The notes beneath the pieces are model-generated. The model did not search any database, had not been told where the DNA came from, and saw only the letters and a list, made by a program, of their open reading frames with translations. From Paraburkholderia sabiae (lineage in GTDB: Bacteria > Pseudomonadota > Gammaproteobacteria > Burkholderiales > Burkholderiaceae), in contig NZ_CP125295.1 of assembly GCF_030412785.1 (NCBI RefSeq), positions 5,952,001 through 6,016,000 on the forward strand: 64,000 nucleotides of DNA, read 5' to 3'. The position numbers were made by a program, and so were the translations under genes. Numbering within the stretch: position 1 is the stretch's first letter; each line of letters begins with the position of its first letter. Positions 17,764 to 27,220 of the stretch are shown here, in pieces.

Positions 17764-19377
17764 ATGTTTTCTCGACGTTATCTGGCGATGTGGTGTGCCA
17801 TCCTGCTGCTCGCGGCCTGCGCCGCGCTCGCGGCAACCGGTCACATCGCATGGCTGTGGATCATCGTGCCCGTGTTGCTGGTCGCGCTCGGCGCCTACGA
17901 TCTGACGCAGGAGCGCCACGCGATCCTGCGCAACTATCCGCTCTGGGGCCATCTGCGCTTCCTGTTCGAGTTCATCCGGCCTGAGATCCGCCAATATTTC
18001 GTTGAAGACGACACGGAAGAAAAGCCGTTCTCGCGCGCACAGCGCAGCATCGTCTATCAGCGCGCGAAGAACGAAGTCGACAGCCGTCCGTACGGCACCG
18101 AAATGGACGTGAAGGCGACGGGCCACGAGTTCATCAGCCATTCGCTCGTGCCGACGAAACTCGATGGCCACGACTTCCGCATCGTCGTCGGCGCGAACCG
18201 CGCCAAACCGTATTCGATGTCGATCTTCAACATCTCGGCGATGAGCTTCGGCTCGCTGTCGGCGAACGCGATCCGCGCGCTGAACCTCGGCGCGAAGAAA
18301 GGCAACTTCGCGCACGACACGGGCGAAGGCTCGATGTCGAAATATCACCGCGAGCACGGTGGCGACATCATCTGGGAAATAGCGTCGGGCTACTTCGGTT
18401 GCCGCAACGACGACGGCACGTTCAACGCCGACAAGTTCGCGAAGCAGGCCGGCGAGCCGCAAGTGAAGATGATCGAAGTGAAGCTGTCGCAAGGCGCGAA
18501 GCCCGGACACGGCGGCGTGCTGCCCGCCGCGAAGATCACGCCGGAAATCGCCGAAACGCGCGGCGTGCCGATGGGCCGCGACTGCATTTCGCCCGCGACG
18601 CACTCCGAATTCTCGACGCCGCGCGAACTGCTCGAATTCGTCGAGCGGCTGCGCAATCTGTCGGGCGGCAAGCCGACGGGCTTCAAGCTGTGCATCGGTC
18701 ATCCGTGGGAATTCTTCGGCATCGCCAAGGCCATGCTGGAAACGGGCATCCTGCCCGACTTCATCGTCGTCGACGGCGCGGAAGGCGGCACGGGCGCGGC
18801 GCCGCTCGAATTCACCGATCACATCGGCGTGCCGCTGCAGGAAGGACTGCTGCTCGTGCACAACACGCTGGTCGGCATCGGACTGCGCGACAAGATTCGC
18901 ATCGGCGCAAGCGGCAAGATGATCACCGCGTTCGATATCGCCAAGACGCTCGCCATCGGCGCGGACTGGGTGAACGCGGCGCGCGGCTTCATGTTCGCCG
19001 TCGGCTGCATTCAGGCGCAGACGTGCCACACGGGCCGCTGCCCGACAGGCGTCGCGACGCAGGACCCGGTGCGTCAACGCGCGCTGATCGTCACCGACAA
19101 GTCGGACCGCGTGTTCAACTTCCACCACAACACGCTGCACGCGCTGCAGGAAATCGTCCAGGCCGCGGGCCTGCGCCATCCCGCCGATCTGCGCGCGCAT
19201 CACATCGTGCGGCGCGTGTCGTCGTATGAAGTGCGGCTGATGTCCGATCTGCTGAAGTATCTCGAACCCGGCGATCTGCTGACGGGCCGCTACCGCTACA
19301 CGCTCTATGAAAAATGGTGGCCGGTGGCGCGCAGCGATTCGTTCGCGCCGAACCTCGAAGAACCGGCCGTTGCATGA
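17764..19377 (+). CDS. FMN-binding glutamate synthase family protein
   Basis: 537-residue protein with two N-terminal membrane helices (about residues 5-50), then the glutamate synthase FMN/2-oxoglutarate domain (about residues 150-470). Visible motifs: SAMSFGSLSANAIRALNLGAKK, DGAEGGTGAAP, and a 3Fe-4S-type cysteine pattern CIQAQTCHTGRC. It lacks the amidotransferase domain of GltB and no gltD neighbour is present, so it is not a normal glutamate synthase. Its membrane anchor suggests a quinone- or cytochrome-linked oxidoreductase, but the substrate is unknown. A GGAG box precedes the start. Monocistronic. Confidence 0.88.
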   Translation: MFSRRYLAMWCAILLLAACAALAATGHIAWLWIIVPVLLVALGAYDLTQERHAILRNYPLWGHLRFLFEFIRPEIRQYFVEDDTEEKPFSRAQRSIVYQRAKNEVDSRPYGTEMDVKATGHEFISHSLVPTKLDGHDFRIVVGANRAKPYSMSIFNISAMSFGSLSANAIRALNLGAKKGNFAHDTGEGSMSKYHREHGGDIIWEIASGYFGCRNDDGTFNADKFAKQAGEPQVKMIEVKLSQGAKPGHGGVLPAAKITPEIAETRGVPMGRDCISPATHSEFSTPRELLEFVERLRNLSGGKPTGFKLCIGHPWEFFGIAKAMLETGILPDFIVVDGAEGGTGAAPLEFTDHIGVPLQEGLLLVHNTLVGIGLRDKIRIGASGKMITAFDIAKTLAIGADWVNAARGFMFAVGCIQAQTCHTGRCPTGVATQDPVRQRALIVTDKSDRVFNFHHNTLHALQEIVQAAGLRHPADLRAHHIVRRVSSYEVRLMSDLLKYLEPGDLLTGRYRYTLYEKWWPVARSDSFAPNLEEPAVA

Positions 19378-19404
19378 CGCAGCGTTCGTTCTGAAGTGAA
19401 ATAA

Positions 19405-19440
19405 AAAACGCGCGTTGGACTGACATCCAACGCGCGTTTT
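19405..19440. terminator. Bidirectional terminator
   Basis: Fifteen-bp perfect stem (AAAACGCGCGTTGGA and complement) with a 6-nt loop. It lies between the glutamate-synthase-like gene (+) and the M48 protease gene (-), which converge. Confidence 0.9.
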
Positions 19441-19470
19441 GTTTTGGCCGCGGTTTTGTCCGAAGCCGCG

Positions 19471-20226
19471 TTACTTGTTCGACGCGATGCGCTGCTGGAT
19501 ATGCTGCGCTCGCGCCGCCGACGCCGGATGCGAACTCAGCATGCTCGACTTGCCGCCGTCGAGCTTCGCGAGTTTCTGGAACGCGGTCACGAGTCCGGAC
19601 GGGTCCTGGCCTTTCTTCTTCTGGATATCGAACGAATAATCGTCGGCGGCCGATTCCTGTGTTTGCGAGAACTGCGCGTTGATCAGCTTCTCGGAAAAGT
19701 CGCCGATCTGCGACGCCGAGAGCGCGCCCGTGACGCCGCCCGCCGACGATGCCACCGAGCGAACCGCCGATGTCGCATACGCGACCTGCATCGCCTTCTT
19801 CGTGTGACCGAGCGCGACGTGGCCCATTTCGTGGCCGACGACGCCGCGCACTTCGTCGTCCGTCATCATGTCCATCAGTCCGCTATAGACGCGCACGCAG
19901 CCGTTCGCCATCGCCCACGCGTTGACGTCCTTCGTGATGTAGACCTTGTAGTTGACGGGCACGCCATTGATGTTGTCGCCGAGCTGCGACGCGATCTTGT
20001 TCAGGCGCTTCGTGTAGGCGCTGCCGGCGGGCGCGATCTGGTTTTCCGAATCGAGCTGCGCGCAGGACTTGTCGGACAGCGTGCGCACGTCGGAGTCGGT
20101 GAGCGACGCGGCCTGCACGGCCTGCGAGCCGGACTGCACGAGCGAATTGGGATCGAGGCTCATCCCTGAACAGGCGACAAGCGTGCCGCACGCAGCGGCA
20201 ACGAGAGCAACGCGGATCGTTTTCAT
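19471..20226 (-). CDS. M48 family metalloprotease, lipoprotein (LoiP/YggG-like)
   Basis: 251-residue zinc protease with a lipoprotein signal (lipobox LVAC, Cys19), so it is anchored in the envelope. The zinc motif HEMGH lies at residues 132-136, with a third Glu ligand expected in ESAADDYSFD. It resembles the LoiP/YggG branch of M48 peptidases, which degrade misfolded outer-membrane proteins under stress; that role is inferred. Monocistronic. Confidence 0.9.
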   Translation of the reverse strand: MKTIRVALVAAACGTLVACSGMSLDPNSLVQSGSQAVQAASLTDSDVRTLSDKSCAQLDSENQIAPAGSAYTKRLNKIASQLGDNINGVPVNYKVYITKDVNAWAMANGCVRVYSGLMDMMTDDEVRGVVGHEMGHVALGHTKKAMQVAYATSAVRSVASSAGGVTGALSASQIGDFSEKLINAQFSQTQESAADDYSFDIQKKKGQDPSGLVTAFQKLAKLDGGKSSMLSSHPASAARAQHIQQRIASNK

Positions 20227-20285
20227 GACGAACGTCCCTTTGACTGATGTTATCGATGGTCGCTTCCGGACAGACGCCCAAAAGC

Positions 20286-20310
20286 AAAGCGCCTGACGGA
20301 CAGGCGCTTT
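20286..20310 (-). terminator. Terminator of the GST gene
   Basis: Ten-bp stem AAAGCGCCTG / CAGGCGCTTT with a 5-nt loop, 113 bp past the GST stop and before the M48 start. On the minus strand it is followed by GCTTTT. Confidence 0.75.
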
Positions 20311-20422
20311 TGTAACATGCAGAAAGGAAATGTCGAGGAAAACGTAAGCTTTCTTAACACTCCGTCGGTCTCAGGCGACACTCGCGCGGGCGTTCGATGC
20401 GCGATGAATCGCCGGATACCGT

Positions 20423-21031
20423 TCAGGTCAATACGGTGTCGATGAACGACTGGCGCTGCGACAGCTTCTGGTAGTACTTGTCGAGATTCGGATGAAGCTC
20501 GCGCCAGTTCAGCTGCGGCATGCGGAAGTCCAGATAGCTCAGCGCGCAGCCGACGGCCACGTCGGCGAGCGTGTAGTGGTTGCCCGCGCACCAGGCCTTC
20601 GTACCGAGGCCTTGCGCCATTGCTTTCAGGCCGTCGTCGATCTTGTGCTGCTGACGCGCGACCCACGATGCGCTGCGATGTTCTTCCTCGCGCAGCACGC
20701 CTTCCAGACGGATCAGCACGGCGGCGTCCATGATGCCGTCGGCGAGCGCTTCCCAGCAGCGCACTTCGACGCGCTCGCGGCCCGACTGCGGCACGAGCTT
20801 GCACACGGGCGACAGCGTGTCGACGTATTCGCAGATCACGCGTGAATCGAACACGGCCGCGCCGTCTTCCATCACGAGACACGGCACCTTGCCGACCGGA
20901 TTGAAGTTGTGGATGGCCGTATCGTCGGCCCAGACGTTTTCGAGTTCGAACTTATAGTCGATTTTCTTCTCGGCGAGCACGATCCGCGCCTTGCGGACAA
21001 ACGGGCTCGACAGCGAACCGATGAGTTTCAT
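20423..21031 (-). CDS. Glutathione S-transferase family protein
   Basis: 202-residue soluble GST. The thioredoxin-like N-terminal domain (about residues 1-78) begins MKLIGSLSSPFVRKARIVLAEK and includes the cis-Pro and glutathione-binding blocks GKVPCLV and VFDSRVICEYVD. A helical C-terminal domain follows. Closest in feel to the YibF type. The conjugated substrate is unknown. Stand-alone gene, divergent from pepP. Confidence 0.9.
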   Translation of the reverse strand: MKLIGSLSSPFVRKARIVLAEKKIDYKFELENVWADDTAIHNFNPVGKVPCLVMEDGAAVFDSRVICEYVDTLSPVCKLVPQSGRERVEVRCWEALADGIMDAAVLIRLEGVLREEEHRSASWVARQQHKIDDGLKAMAQGLGTKAWCAGNHYTLADVAVGCALSYLDFRMPQLNWRELHPNLDKYYQKLSQRQSFIDTVLT

Positions 21032-21183
21032 TCCATCCTGCCTCTATTGAAATTGGCCGAAAGCATACGTGCGTTGGCGGGCGTTGGAGGCTTTTCCATG
21101 CAACGCCCGCCGCGCTTCGCCGCCGGAACGGGTATGGCTGTCGACAGATTGCAACAATGCCGGCTGCCGGCGCGACGGTCTAC

Positions 21184-21199
21184 CTGGCCAGATGGCCAG
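21184..21199. repeat. CTGGCC-N4-GGCCAG inverted repeat, copy 1
   Basis: Six-bp arms separated by AGAT, in the pepP upstream region. The same arms and spacing recur before ruvB (29213-29230) and before anmK (32955-32972). Confidence 0.5.
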
Positions 21200-21265
21200 C
21201 ATTCTCACAGCGCGGACGGCAAACGGACGCGAACGGGCGAGCCGGAACCAATTTCCGTTGGGCGA

Positions 21266-21271
21266 TACAAT
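21266..21271 (+). promoter_or_regulatory. Candidate -10 box of pepP
   Basis: TACAAT, 90 bp before the pepP ATG. No good -35 box seen. Confidence 0.4.
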
Positions 21272-21361
21272 CGCATCATTGAATCGCACCCTGCATCGCG
21301 GCAAACGACGTAGCCAGCCGCGCCGCCGTCCACTTCGCACGATGAACCGCCGACCGAACTC

Positions 21362-22753
21362 ATGACCGATCTGACTCCGGCTATCGACATCTACCGCCAG
21401 CGCCGCGCGCGCGTGCTCGAGGCGCTGCGCGCGGCGGGCGGCGGCGTTGCAATCGTTCCGACTGCGCCCGAGGCACTGCGCAACCGCGACGCCGACTATC
21501 CGTACCGGCACGACAGCTACTTCTACTATCTGACCGGCTTCACCGAACCGGAAGCGACGCTCGTGCTCGATGCAAGCGCGAAGTCGAACGAGGCTTCGTC
21601 GATCCTCTTCTGCCGCGCGAAGAACGCGGAGCGCGAAACGTGGGAAGGCTTCCGCTTCGGCCCGGAAGGCGCACGCGAAGCATTCGGTTTCGACGCCGCT
21701 TTTGCGTTCGACGAAATCGACGCTCAACTGCCGCGCATCATCGCCGACAAGCCGGCGCTGCACTATGCGCTCGGCGCGTCGGAACAGTTCGACGGCAAGG
21801 TGCGTCAATGGCTCGACGCAGTACGCGTGCAGGGCAGAAGCGGCGTGCTGGCGCCGTCGGCCGTGCATGATCTGATGCCCTTGCTCGATGAGATGCGGCT
21901 CGTGAAAGACGACCACGAACTGTCGATCATGCGCCGCGCCGCCGCGATCTCCGCGCAGGCGCACCGTCGCGCGATGGCCGCGTGCCATCCGGGCGTGCGC
22001 GAATACGAACTCGAAGCCGAACTGCTGTACACGTTCCGCAAGCACGGCGCGCAGGCGCCCGCTTATGGTTCGATCGTGGCTGCGGGCGCGAATGCATGCG
22101 TGCTGCACTATCCGGCGGGCAATGCCGTCGCACAGGACGGCGACCTGATCCTGATCGATGCGGCGTGCGAACTGGATGGCTACGCGTCCGACATTACGCG
22201 CACGTTTCCAGCGAGCGGCCGCTTCACGCCCGCGCAGCGCGAGATCTACGATATCGTTCTGGCCGCGCAGCAAGCCGCCGTCGACGCGACGAAGGCGGGC
22301 GTCAGTTTCGACGCGCCGCATCAGGCCGCCGTACGCGTGCTTGCACAAGGGCTGCTCGACACGGGCATCCTGAATCGCGATCTGTTCGCAAGCGTCGATG
22401 AAGTGATCCAAGAGCGCGCCTACGCGCGTTTCTACATGCATCGGACGGGACACTGGATCGGCATGGACGTGCACGATGCAGGCGACTATCGCGAGCGCGG
22501 CGTGCCCGCCGATGAAAACGGCGCGCTGCCGTGGCGCACGCTCAAACCGGGCATGACGCTGACGATCGAGCCGGGCCTCTACATCCGCGCGGCGGACGAC
22601 GTGCCCGAGAAGTACTGGAACATCGGCATTCGCATCGAGGACGACGCGATCGTGACGGCCACGGGCTGCGAGCTGATCACGCGCGACGTGCCCGTCGACG
22701 CCGACGAAATCGAAGCGCTGATGCACGAAGCGCAGACGACGGGCGCAGCCTGA
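21362..22753 (+). CDS. pepP: Xaa-Pro aminopeptidase (aminopeptidase P)
   Basis: 463-residue cytoplasmic metallopeptidase that removes N-terminal residues preceding proline. It has an N-terminal AMP_N domain (about residues 1-150) and a creatinase/pita-bread domain. Manganese ligands are visible in LIDAACELDGYASDITRTF (two Asp), HRTGHWIGMDVHD (His), TIEPGLYI and GIRIEDD (two Glu). Followed 23 bp later by ubiH; the pepP-ubiH pairing is also seen in E. coli. Confidence 0.95.
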   Translation: MTDLTPAIDIYRQRRARVLEALRAAGGGVAIVPTAPEALRNRDADYPYRHDSYFYYLTGFTEPEATLVLDASAKSNEASSILFCRAKNAERETWEGFRFGPEGAREAFGFDAAFAFDEIDAQLPRIIADKPALHYALGASEQFDGKVRQWLDAVRVQGRSGVLAPSAVHDLMPLLDEMRLVKDDHELSIMRRAAAISAQAHRRAMAACHPGVREYELEAELLYTFRKHGAQAPAYGSIVAAGANACVLHYPAGNAVAQDGDLILIDAACELDGYASDITRTFPASGRFTPAQREIYDIVLAAQQAAVDATKAGVSFDAPHQAAVRVLAQGLLDTGILNRDLFASVDEVIQERAYARFYMHRTGHWIGMDVHDAGDYRERGVPADENGALPWRTLKPGMTLTIEPGLYIRAADDVPEKYWNIGIRIEDDAIVTATGCELITRDVPVDADEIEALMHEAQTTGAA

Positions 22754-22776
22754 GCGCCCAGGGAACAGAGAAGAAG

Positions 22777-23985
22777 ATGAGCGAAGTCCAGCAAGCGGCG
22801 AGTGTGCCTTCGAACAACCTGCCCTACGACTACGACGTGACGATCGTCGGCGCAGGACCTGTCGGTCTCGCGCTCGCGGGCTGGCTGGCGCGCCGCAGCG
22901 CGACGCAGAAGCTGAGCGTCGCGCTGATCGACGCGCGCGAGCCCGAAGATTCGATTGCCGATCCGCGCGCAATCGCCGTGTCGCATGGCAGCCGGATGAT
23001 TCTCGAACCATTGAGCTGGCCGTCGGACGCGACCGCGATCCAGCGCATTCACGTTTCGCAGCGTGGCCATTTCGGACGCACGCTGATCGATCACGCGGAA
23101 CACGGCTTGCCCGCGCTCGGCTACGTGCTGCGTTACGGCTCGATCGTTCACGCACTCGCCGAGTCGGTGCGCGCGACGCCCGTGCACTGGTTCAAATCGA
23201 CGAAAGCACAGGCGCCGCAGCAACTCGAAGACGACGGCGTGCTGCTGCCGATCGAAAGCGCGCACGTCACGCGCACGTTGCGCACGCGCATTCTGGTGAA
23301 CGCGGAAGGCGGTCTGTTCGGCGAGCAGCAGGCAGGTTCCGGCGAAACGCGCGATTACGGGCAAACGGCGCTCGTCGGCACGGTGACGCTTTCGTCGCCG
23401 CAACCGCATGTGGCGTGGGAGCGCTTCACGCGGCAAGGTCCGATCGCCCTGCTGCCGACGGGCGGCGTGCGCGGCGCGGACTACGCGCTCGTCTGGTGCT
23501 GCGCGCCGGAGGAAGCGGCACGCCGTGCGCAATTGTCGGACGAAGACTTTCTGCGCGAACTGGGCGCGGAATTCGGCGACCGGATGGGCCGCTTCGTGCA
23601 GATCAAGGGCCGCGCCGCGTTCCCGCTCGGCCTGAATACCGTCGATACGCTCGTCAAAGGCAACGTCGTCGCGATCGGCAATGCGGCGCAGACGCTGCAT
23701 CCCGTCGCGGGCCAAGGTCTGAACCTCGGCCTGCGCGATGCCCACGCGCTCGCCGACGCGCTCTCGCAATACGGCGCGACGCGCACCGCGCTGCTCGCCT
23801 TCGCGCAACGCCGCGCGCTGGATCGCCGCATGACGATCGGCGCCACCGATACGCTCGCCCGCCTCTTCACGATCGACTTTCCGCCGATTGCGACGCTGCG
23901 CGGCCTCGCGCTCACCGCGCTCGAATTCGTGCCGCCGCTGAAGACAGCATTGGCCCGCCAGATGATGTTCGGACAACGTCGCTGA
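22777..23985 (+). CDS. ubiH: UbiH/UbiF-family FAD-dependent hydroxylase (ubiquinone biosynthesis)
   Basis: 402-residue flavoprotein monooxygenase. FAD-binding GxGxxG (VGAGPVGLALAGWLA, about residue 24), a DPRAIAVSHGS segment near residue 67 and the second flavin motif GNAAQTLHPVAGQGLNLGLRD mark the UbiH/UbiI/UbiF group, which hydroxylates the ubiquinone ring. ATG at 22777 has a purine-rich box (AGAGAAG) ahead; the longer frame from 22531 overlaps pepP. The pepP neighbour favours UbiH, but which ring position it oxidises is inferred. Confidence 0.88.
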   Translation: MSEVQQAASVPSNNLPYDYDVTIVGAGPVGLALAGWLARRSATQKLSVALIDAREPEDSIADPRAIAVSHGSRMILEPLSWPSDATAIQRIHVSQRGHFGRTLIDHAEHGLPALGYVLRYGSIVHALAESVRATPVHWFKSTKAQAPQQLEDDGVLLPIESAHVTRTLRTRILVNAEGGLFGEQQAGSGETRDYGQTALVGTVTLSSPQPHVAWERFTRQGPIALLPTGGVRGADYALVWCCAPEEAARRAQLSDEDFLRELGAEFGDRMGRFVQIKGRAAFPLGLNTVDTLVKGNVVAIGNAAQTLHPVAGQGLNLGLRDAHALADALSQYGATRTALLAFAQRRALDRRMTIGATDTLARLFTIDFPPIATLRGLALTALEFVPPLKTALARQMMFGQRR

Positions 23986-24004
23986 CGCCTGGCGAGATCG
24001 CACA

Positions 24005-24038
24005 AAAGTGGTCGCCGTTCTATGAACGCGGCCACTTT
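24005..24038 (+). terminator. Hairpin after ubiH, likely terminator
   Basis: Near-perfect stem AAAGTGGTCGCCGTTC / GAACGCGGCCACTTT (one mismatch, one bulge) 19 bp past the ubiH stop. The T-run is weak, so efficiency is uncertain. Confidence 0.55.
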
Positions 24039-24098
24039 CATAGAAGATTTAATGAGTTACCTCAGATGCGGTTCTGTCTGGGGCTAGTCCGTTAACGC

Positions 24099-24104
24099 TA
24101 AAAT
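24099..24104 (+). promoter_or_regulatory. Candidate -10 box of the dusB-fis operon
   Basis: TAAAAT inside a small palindrome CGCTA-AAA-TAGCG, 77 bp before dusB. In E. coli this promoter is growth-phase controlled; no such control can be read here. Confidence 0.4.
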
Positions 24105-24181
24105 AGCGGTTTTCCCTCGTATTTTGCGGTACGAGCGGTGCGCGAAGTCCACATTTTCGGCGCACCCGTCGCTCGCCGCCG

Positions 24182-25255
24182 ATGTCCGCCATGCCCACTC
24201 TCGGCTCCCACACTCTGCGCAACAACCTGTTCGTCGCCCCGATGGCAGGTGTGACCGACCGGCCGTTCCGCCAGCTCTGCAAGCGCATGGGCGCTGGCTA
24301 CGCGGTGTCGGAGATGGTCGCGTCGAACGCGCAGCTGTGGAAAAGCGAAAAAACGATGCGCCGCGCCAATCACACGGGCGAAGTCGAGCCGATCGCGGTG
24401 CAGATTGCGGGTGCCGATCCGCAGATGATGGCCGAGGCCGCTCGCTACAACGTCGCGAACGGCGCGCAGATCATCGACATCAACATGGGCTGCCCGGCCA
24501 AGAAGGTCTGCAACGTCGCGGCCGGTTCCGCGCTGCTGCAGAACGAGCCGCTCGTGCAGCGCATCGTCGAGGCCGTGGTGAACGCGGTTGGCGTCGGACC
24601 GGACGCCGTGCCCGTCACGCTGAAAATCCGCACCGGTTGGGATCGCGAGAACAAGAATGCGCTGAGTGTCGCGCGTCTCGCCGAAAACGCCGGCATTTCG
24701 ATGCTCACCGTGCATGGCCGCACGCGCGCCGATCTTTACCACGGCGACGCGGAGTACGAAACGATTGCCGCCGTGAAGGCCGCGGTGAAGATTCCCGTGG
24801 TTGCGAACGGCGATATCACGTCGCCGCAGAAGGCGCGTCACGTGCTGGCCGCGACGGGCGCGGACGCGATCATGATCGGCCGCGCGGCGCAGGGCCGCCC
24901 GTGGCTGTTCCGCGAGATCGAATTTTTCCTCCAGACGGGCGAGCTGATGGAAGCGCCGCGGATCGACGAGATCCAGCAGGTGATGAACGAGCATCTGGAA
25001 GATCACTACGCCTTCTACGGCGAATTTACGGGCGTTCGCACTGCGCGCAAGCACATCGGCTGGTACACTCGCGGCCTTTCCGGCGCCAACGTGTTCCGCC
25101 ATCGCATGAATACGCTGGACACGACGCGCGAACAACTGCTCGCCGTCAACGAATTCTTCGACGCGCAAAAGGCGATTTCGGACCGCCTCGTGTACGTCGA
25201 CAACGAAGTCAACAACAACGGTGAGCAGGATCAAACCGACCGACTAGCAGCATGA
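24182..25255 (+). CDS. dusB: tRNA-dihydrouridine synthase B
   Basis: 357-residue FMN enzyme that reduces specific uridines in the tRNA D-loop. N-terminal TIM barrel with VAPMAGVTDRPFRQLC, the catalytic Cys in NMGCPAKKVCN (about residue 104), and TVHGRTRADLYHGDA; a helical RNA-binding domain follows. An in-frame ATG three codons downstream (24191) is an alternative start. It overlaps fis by 4 bp; dusB-fis is a deeply conserved operon. Confidence 0.95.
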   Translation: MSAMPTLGSHTLRNNLFVAPMAGVTDRPFRQLCKRMGAGYAVSEMVASNAQLWKSEKTMRRANHTGEVEPIAVQIAGADPQMMAEAARYNVANGAQIIDINMGCPAKKVCNVAAGSALLQNEPLVQRIVEAVVNAVGVGPDAVPVTLKIRTGWDRENKNALSVARLAENAGISMLTVHGRTRADLYHGDAEYETIAAVKAAVKIPVVANGDITSPQKARHVLAATGADAIMIGRAAQGRPWLFREIEFFLQTGELMEAPRIDEIQQVMNEHLEDHYAFYGEFTGVRTARKHIGWYTRGLSGANVFRHRMNTLDTTREQLLAVNEFFDAQKAISDRLVYVDNEVNNNGEQDQTDRLAA

Positions 25256-25485
25256 GCAAGCACAATATCGAACAATGTGTCCGCGATAGCCTGGGGATGT
25301 ACTTCCAGGATCTCGACGGCTCCAATCCGCACGACGTCTACGACATGGTGATTTCGTGCGTCGAAAAACCGCTGCTCGAGGTGGTGCTCGAGCAGGCCGG
25401 CGGCAACCAGTCGCTGGCAGCCGAGTATCTCGGCATCAACCGCAATACGCTGCGCAAGAAACTGCAACAGCACGGCCTGCTGTAG
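25252..25485 (+). CDS. fis: Nucleoid-associated regulator Fis
   Basis: 77-residue Fis-family protein. The N-terminal dimerisation region is shorter than in E. coli Fis (98 residues), as usual in betaproteobacteria. The C-terminal HTH ([22 protein letters not shown], about residues 51-72, read with a break at LAAEYL) is intact. Fis bends DNA and tunes rRNA/tRNA promoters. It overlaps the dusB stop (ATGA), so it is translated by coupling; purH starts 44 bp later. Confidence 0.95.
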   Translation: MSKHNIEQCVRDSLGMYFQDLDGSNPHDVYDMVISCVEKPLLEVVLEQAGGNQSLAAEYLGINRNTLRKKLQQHGLL

Positions 25486-25529
25486 TTTCGGCGCCCTGCC
25501 ACGCCTTTCATCGGCTATTTGTTCCCATC

Positions 25530-27095
25530 ATGATCAAGCAAGCGCTCATCTCCGTTTCCGACAAGTCCGGCATCGTCGATTTCGCGAAATCGCTGTCGGA
25601 CCTCGGCGTCAAGATCCTGTCGACGGGCGGCACCGCGAAACTGCTCGCGGACGCCGGTCTTTCCGTTACCGAAGTGGCCGACTACACGGGCTTTCCGGAA
25701 ATGCTGGATGGGCGCGTGAAGACACTGCACCCGAAGGTGCACGGCGGCATCCTCGCCCGCCGCGATCTGCCCGAACACATGGCCGCGCTCGAAAAGCACG
25801 ACATTCCGACCATCGACCTGCTCGTCGTAAACCTGTATCCGTTCGTGCAGACGATCTCGAAGGAAGAGTGCTCGCTCGAAGACGCGATCGAGAACATCGA
25901 TATCGGCGGCCCGACGATGCTGCGTTCGGCGGCGAAGAATCATCGCGACGTGACCGTCGTCGTCGATCCGGCTGACTACGCGACCGTGCTCGAAGAAATG
26001 CGCGCGAACGGCAACACGGTCGGCTACAAGACCAACTTCCGCCTCGCGACCAAGGTGTTCGCACACACCGCGCAATACGACGGCGCGATCACGAACTACC
26101 TGACGAGCCTCACGGAAGAACTGCAGCACCGCGACCGCAACACGTATCCGGCCACGCTGAACATGGCGTTCGACAAGGTGCAGGACCTGCGCTACGGCGA
26201 GAATCCGCATCAGAGCGCCGCTTTCTACCGTGACATCGCGGTGCCCGCAGGCGCACTGGCGAACTATCGCCAGCTGCAGGGCAAGGAACTGTCGTACAAC
26301 AACATCGCCGATTCGGACGCGGCGTGGGAATGCGTGAAGACGTTCGACGCGCCCGCCTGCGTGATCATCAAGCACGCGAATCCGTGCGGCGTGGCTATCG
26401 GCGCGAACCCGCACGAAGCGTATTCGAAGGCGTTCCAGACGGATCCGACTTCGGCGTTCGGCGGCATCATCGCGTTCAACCGCGAAGTCGACGATACGGC
26501 TGCTCAGGCTGTCGCGAAGCAGTTCGTCGAGGTGCTGATCGCACCGTCGTTCAGTGAAGCGGCGAAGCAGGTCTTCGCAGCCAAGCAGAACGTGCGTCTG
26601 CTCGAGATCGCTTTGGGCGACGGCCATAACGCGTTCGATCTGAAGCGCGTGGGCGGCGGCCTGCTGGTGCAATCGCTCGACGCCAAGAACGTGCAGCCGC
26701 ACGAACTGCGCGTCGTCACGAAGCGTCACCCCACGCCGAAGGAAATGGACGATCTGCTGTTCGCGTGGCGCGTCGCGAAGTTCGTGAAGTCAAACGCAAT
26801 CGTGTTCTGCGCAAACGGCATGACGATGGGCGTGGGCGCGGGCCAGATGAGCCGCGTGGACTCGGCGCGTATCGCGAGCATCAAGGCGCAGAACGCTGGC
26901 CTGACGCTGTCGGGCACGGCCGTGGCGTCGGATGCGTTCTTCCCGTTCCGCGACGGCCTCGACGTGGTCGTCAACGCGGGCGCAACGTGCGTGATCCAGC
27001 CGGGCGGCTCGATGCGCGACGACGAAGTGATCGCCGCCGCCGACGAGCACAATATCGCAATGGTCGTGACGGGCGTCCGCCACTTCCGCCACTGA
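25530..27095 (+). CDS. purH: Bifunctional AICAR transformylase / IMP cyclohydrolase
   Basis: 521-residue purine-biosynthesis enzyme catalysing the last two steps to IMP. The N-terminal MGS-like cyclohydrolase domain (about residues 1-200: [30 protein letters not shown]) precedes the AICAR transformylase domain, with the conserved [11 protein letters not shown] segment and a Lys-His pair. ATG at 25530 fits the family; a longer frame overlaps fis. Followed by a strong terminator. Confidence 0.96.
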   Translation: MIKQALISVSDKSGIVDFAKSLSDLGVKILSTGGTAKLLADAGLSVTEVADYTGFPEMLDGRVKTLHPKVHGGILARRDLPEHMAALEKHDIPTIDLLVVNLYPFVQTISKEECSLEDAIENIDIGGPTMLRSAAKNHRDVTVVVDPADYATVLEEMRANGNTVGYKTNFRLATKVFAHTAQYDGAITNYLTSLTEELQHRDRNTYPATLNMAFDKVQDLRYGENPHQSAAFYRDIAVPAGALANYRQLQGKELSYNNIADSDAAWECVKTFDAPACVIIKHANPCGVAIGANPHEAYSKAFQTDPTSAFGGIIAFNREVDDTAAQAVAKQFVEVLIAPSFSEAAKQVFAAKQNVRLLEIALGDGHNAFDLKRVGGGLLVQSLDAKNVQPHELRVVTKRHPTPKEMDDLLFAWRVAKFVKSNAIVFCANGMTMGVGAGQMSRVDSARIASIKAQNAGLTLSGTAVASDAFFPFRDGLDVVVNAGATCVIQPGGSMRDDEVIAAADEHNIAMVVTGVRHFRH

Positions 27096-27123
27096 TCTGA
27101 CCTGCTTCTCCCGAAGCGTTTTG

Positions 27124-27159
27124 AAACGGCCCGGCAGTGTGCAACTGCCGGGCCGTTTT
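27124..27159 (+). terminator. Terminator of dusB-fis-purH
   Basis: Fifteen-bp perfect stem (AAACGGCCCGGCAGT and complement), 5-nt loop, ending in TTTT; 28 bp past the purH stop. Confidence 0.92.
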
Positions 27160-27220
27160 GCATTTCGCGTTTGACGTTGTGCCGTTGTAGTATCGCAGGC
27201 ACTGAATACGCACGGCACTT

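Larger units (their letters stand above)
21032..21361. other. Divergent intergenic region (330 bp)
   Basis: Between GST (-) and pepP (+). It holds a CTGGCC-AGAT-GGCCAG inverted repeat (21184-21199) and a TACAAT -10-like box for pepP (21266-21271). Nothing else stands out. Confidence 0.5.
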
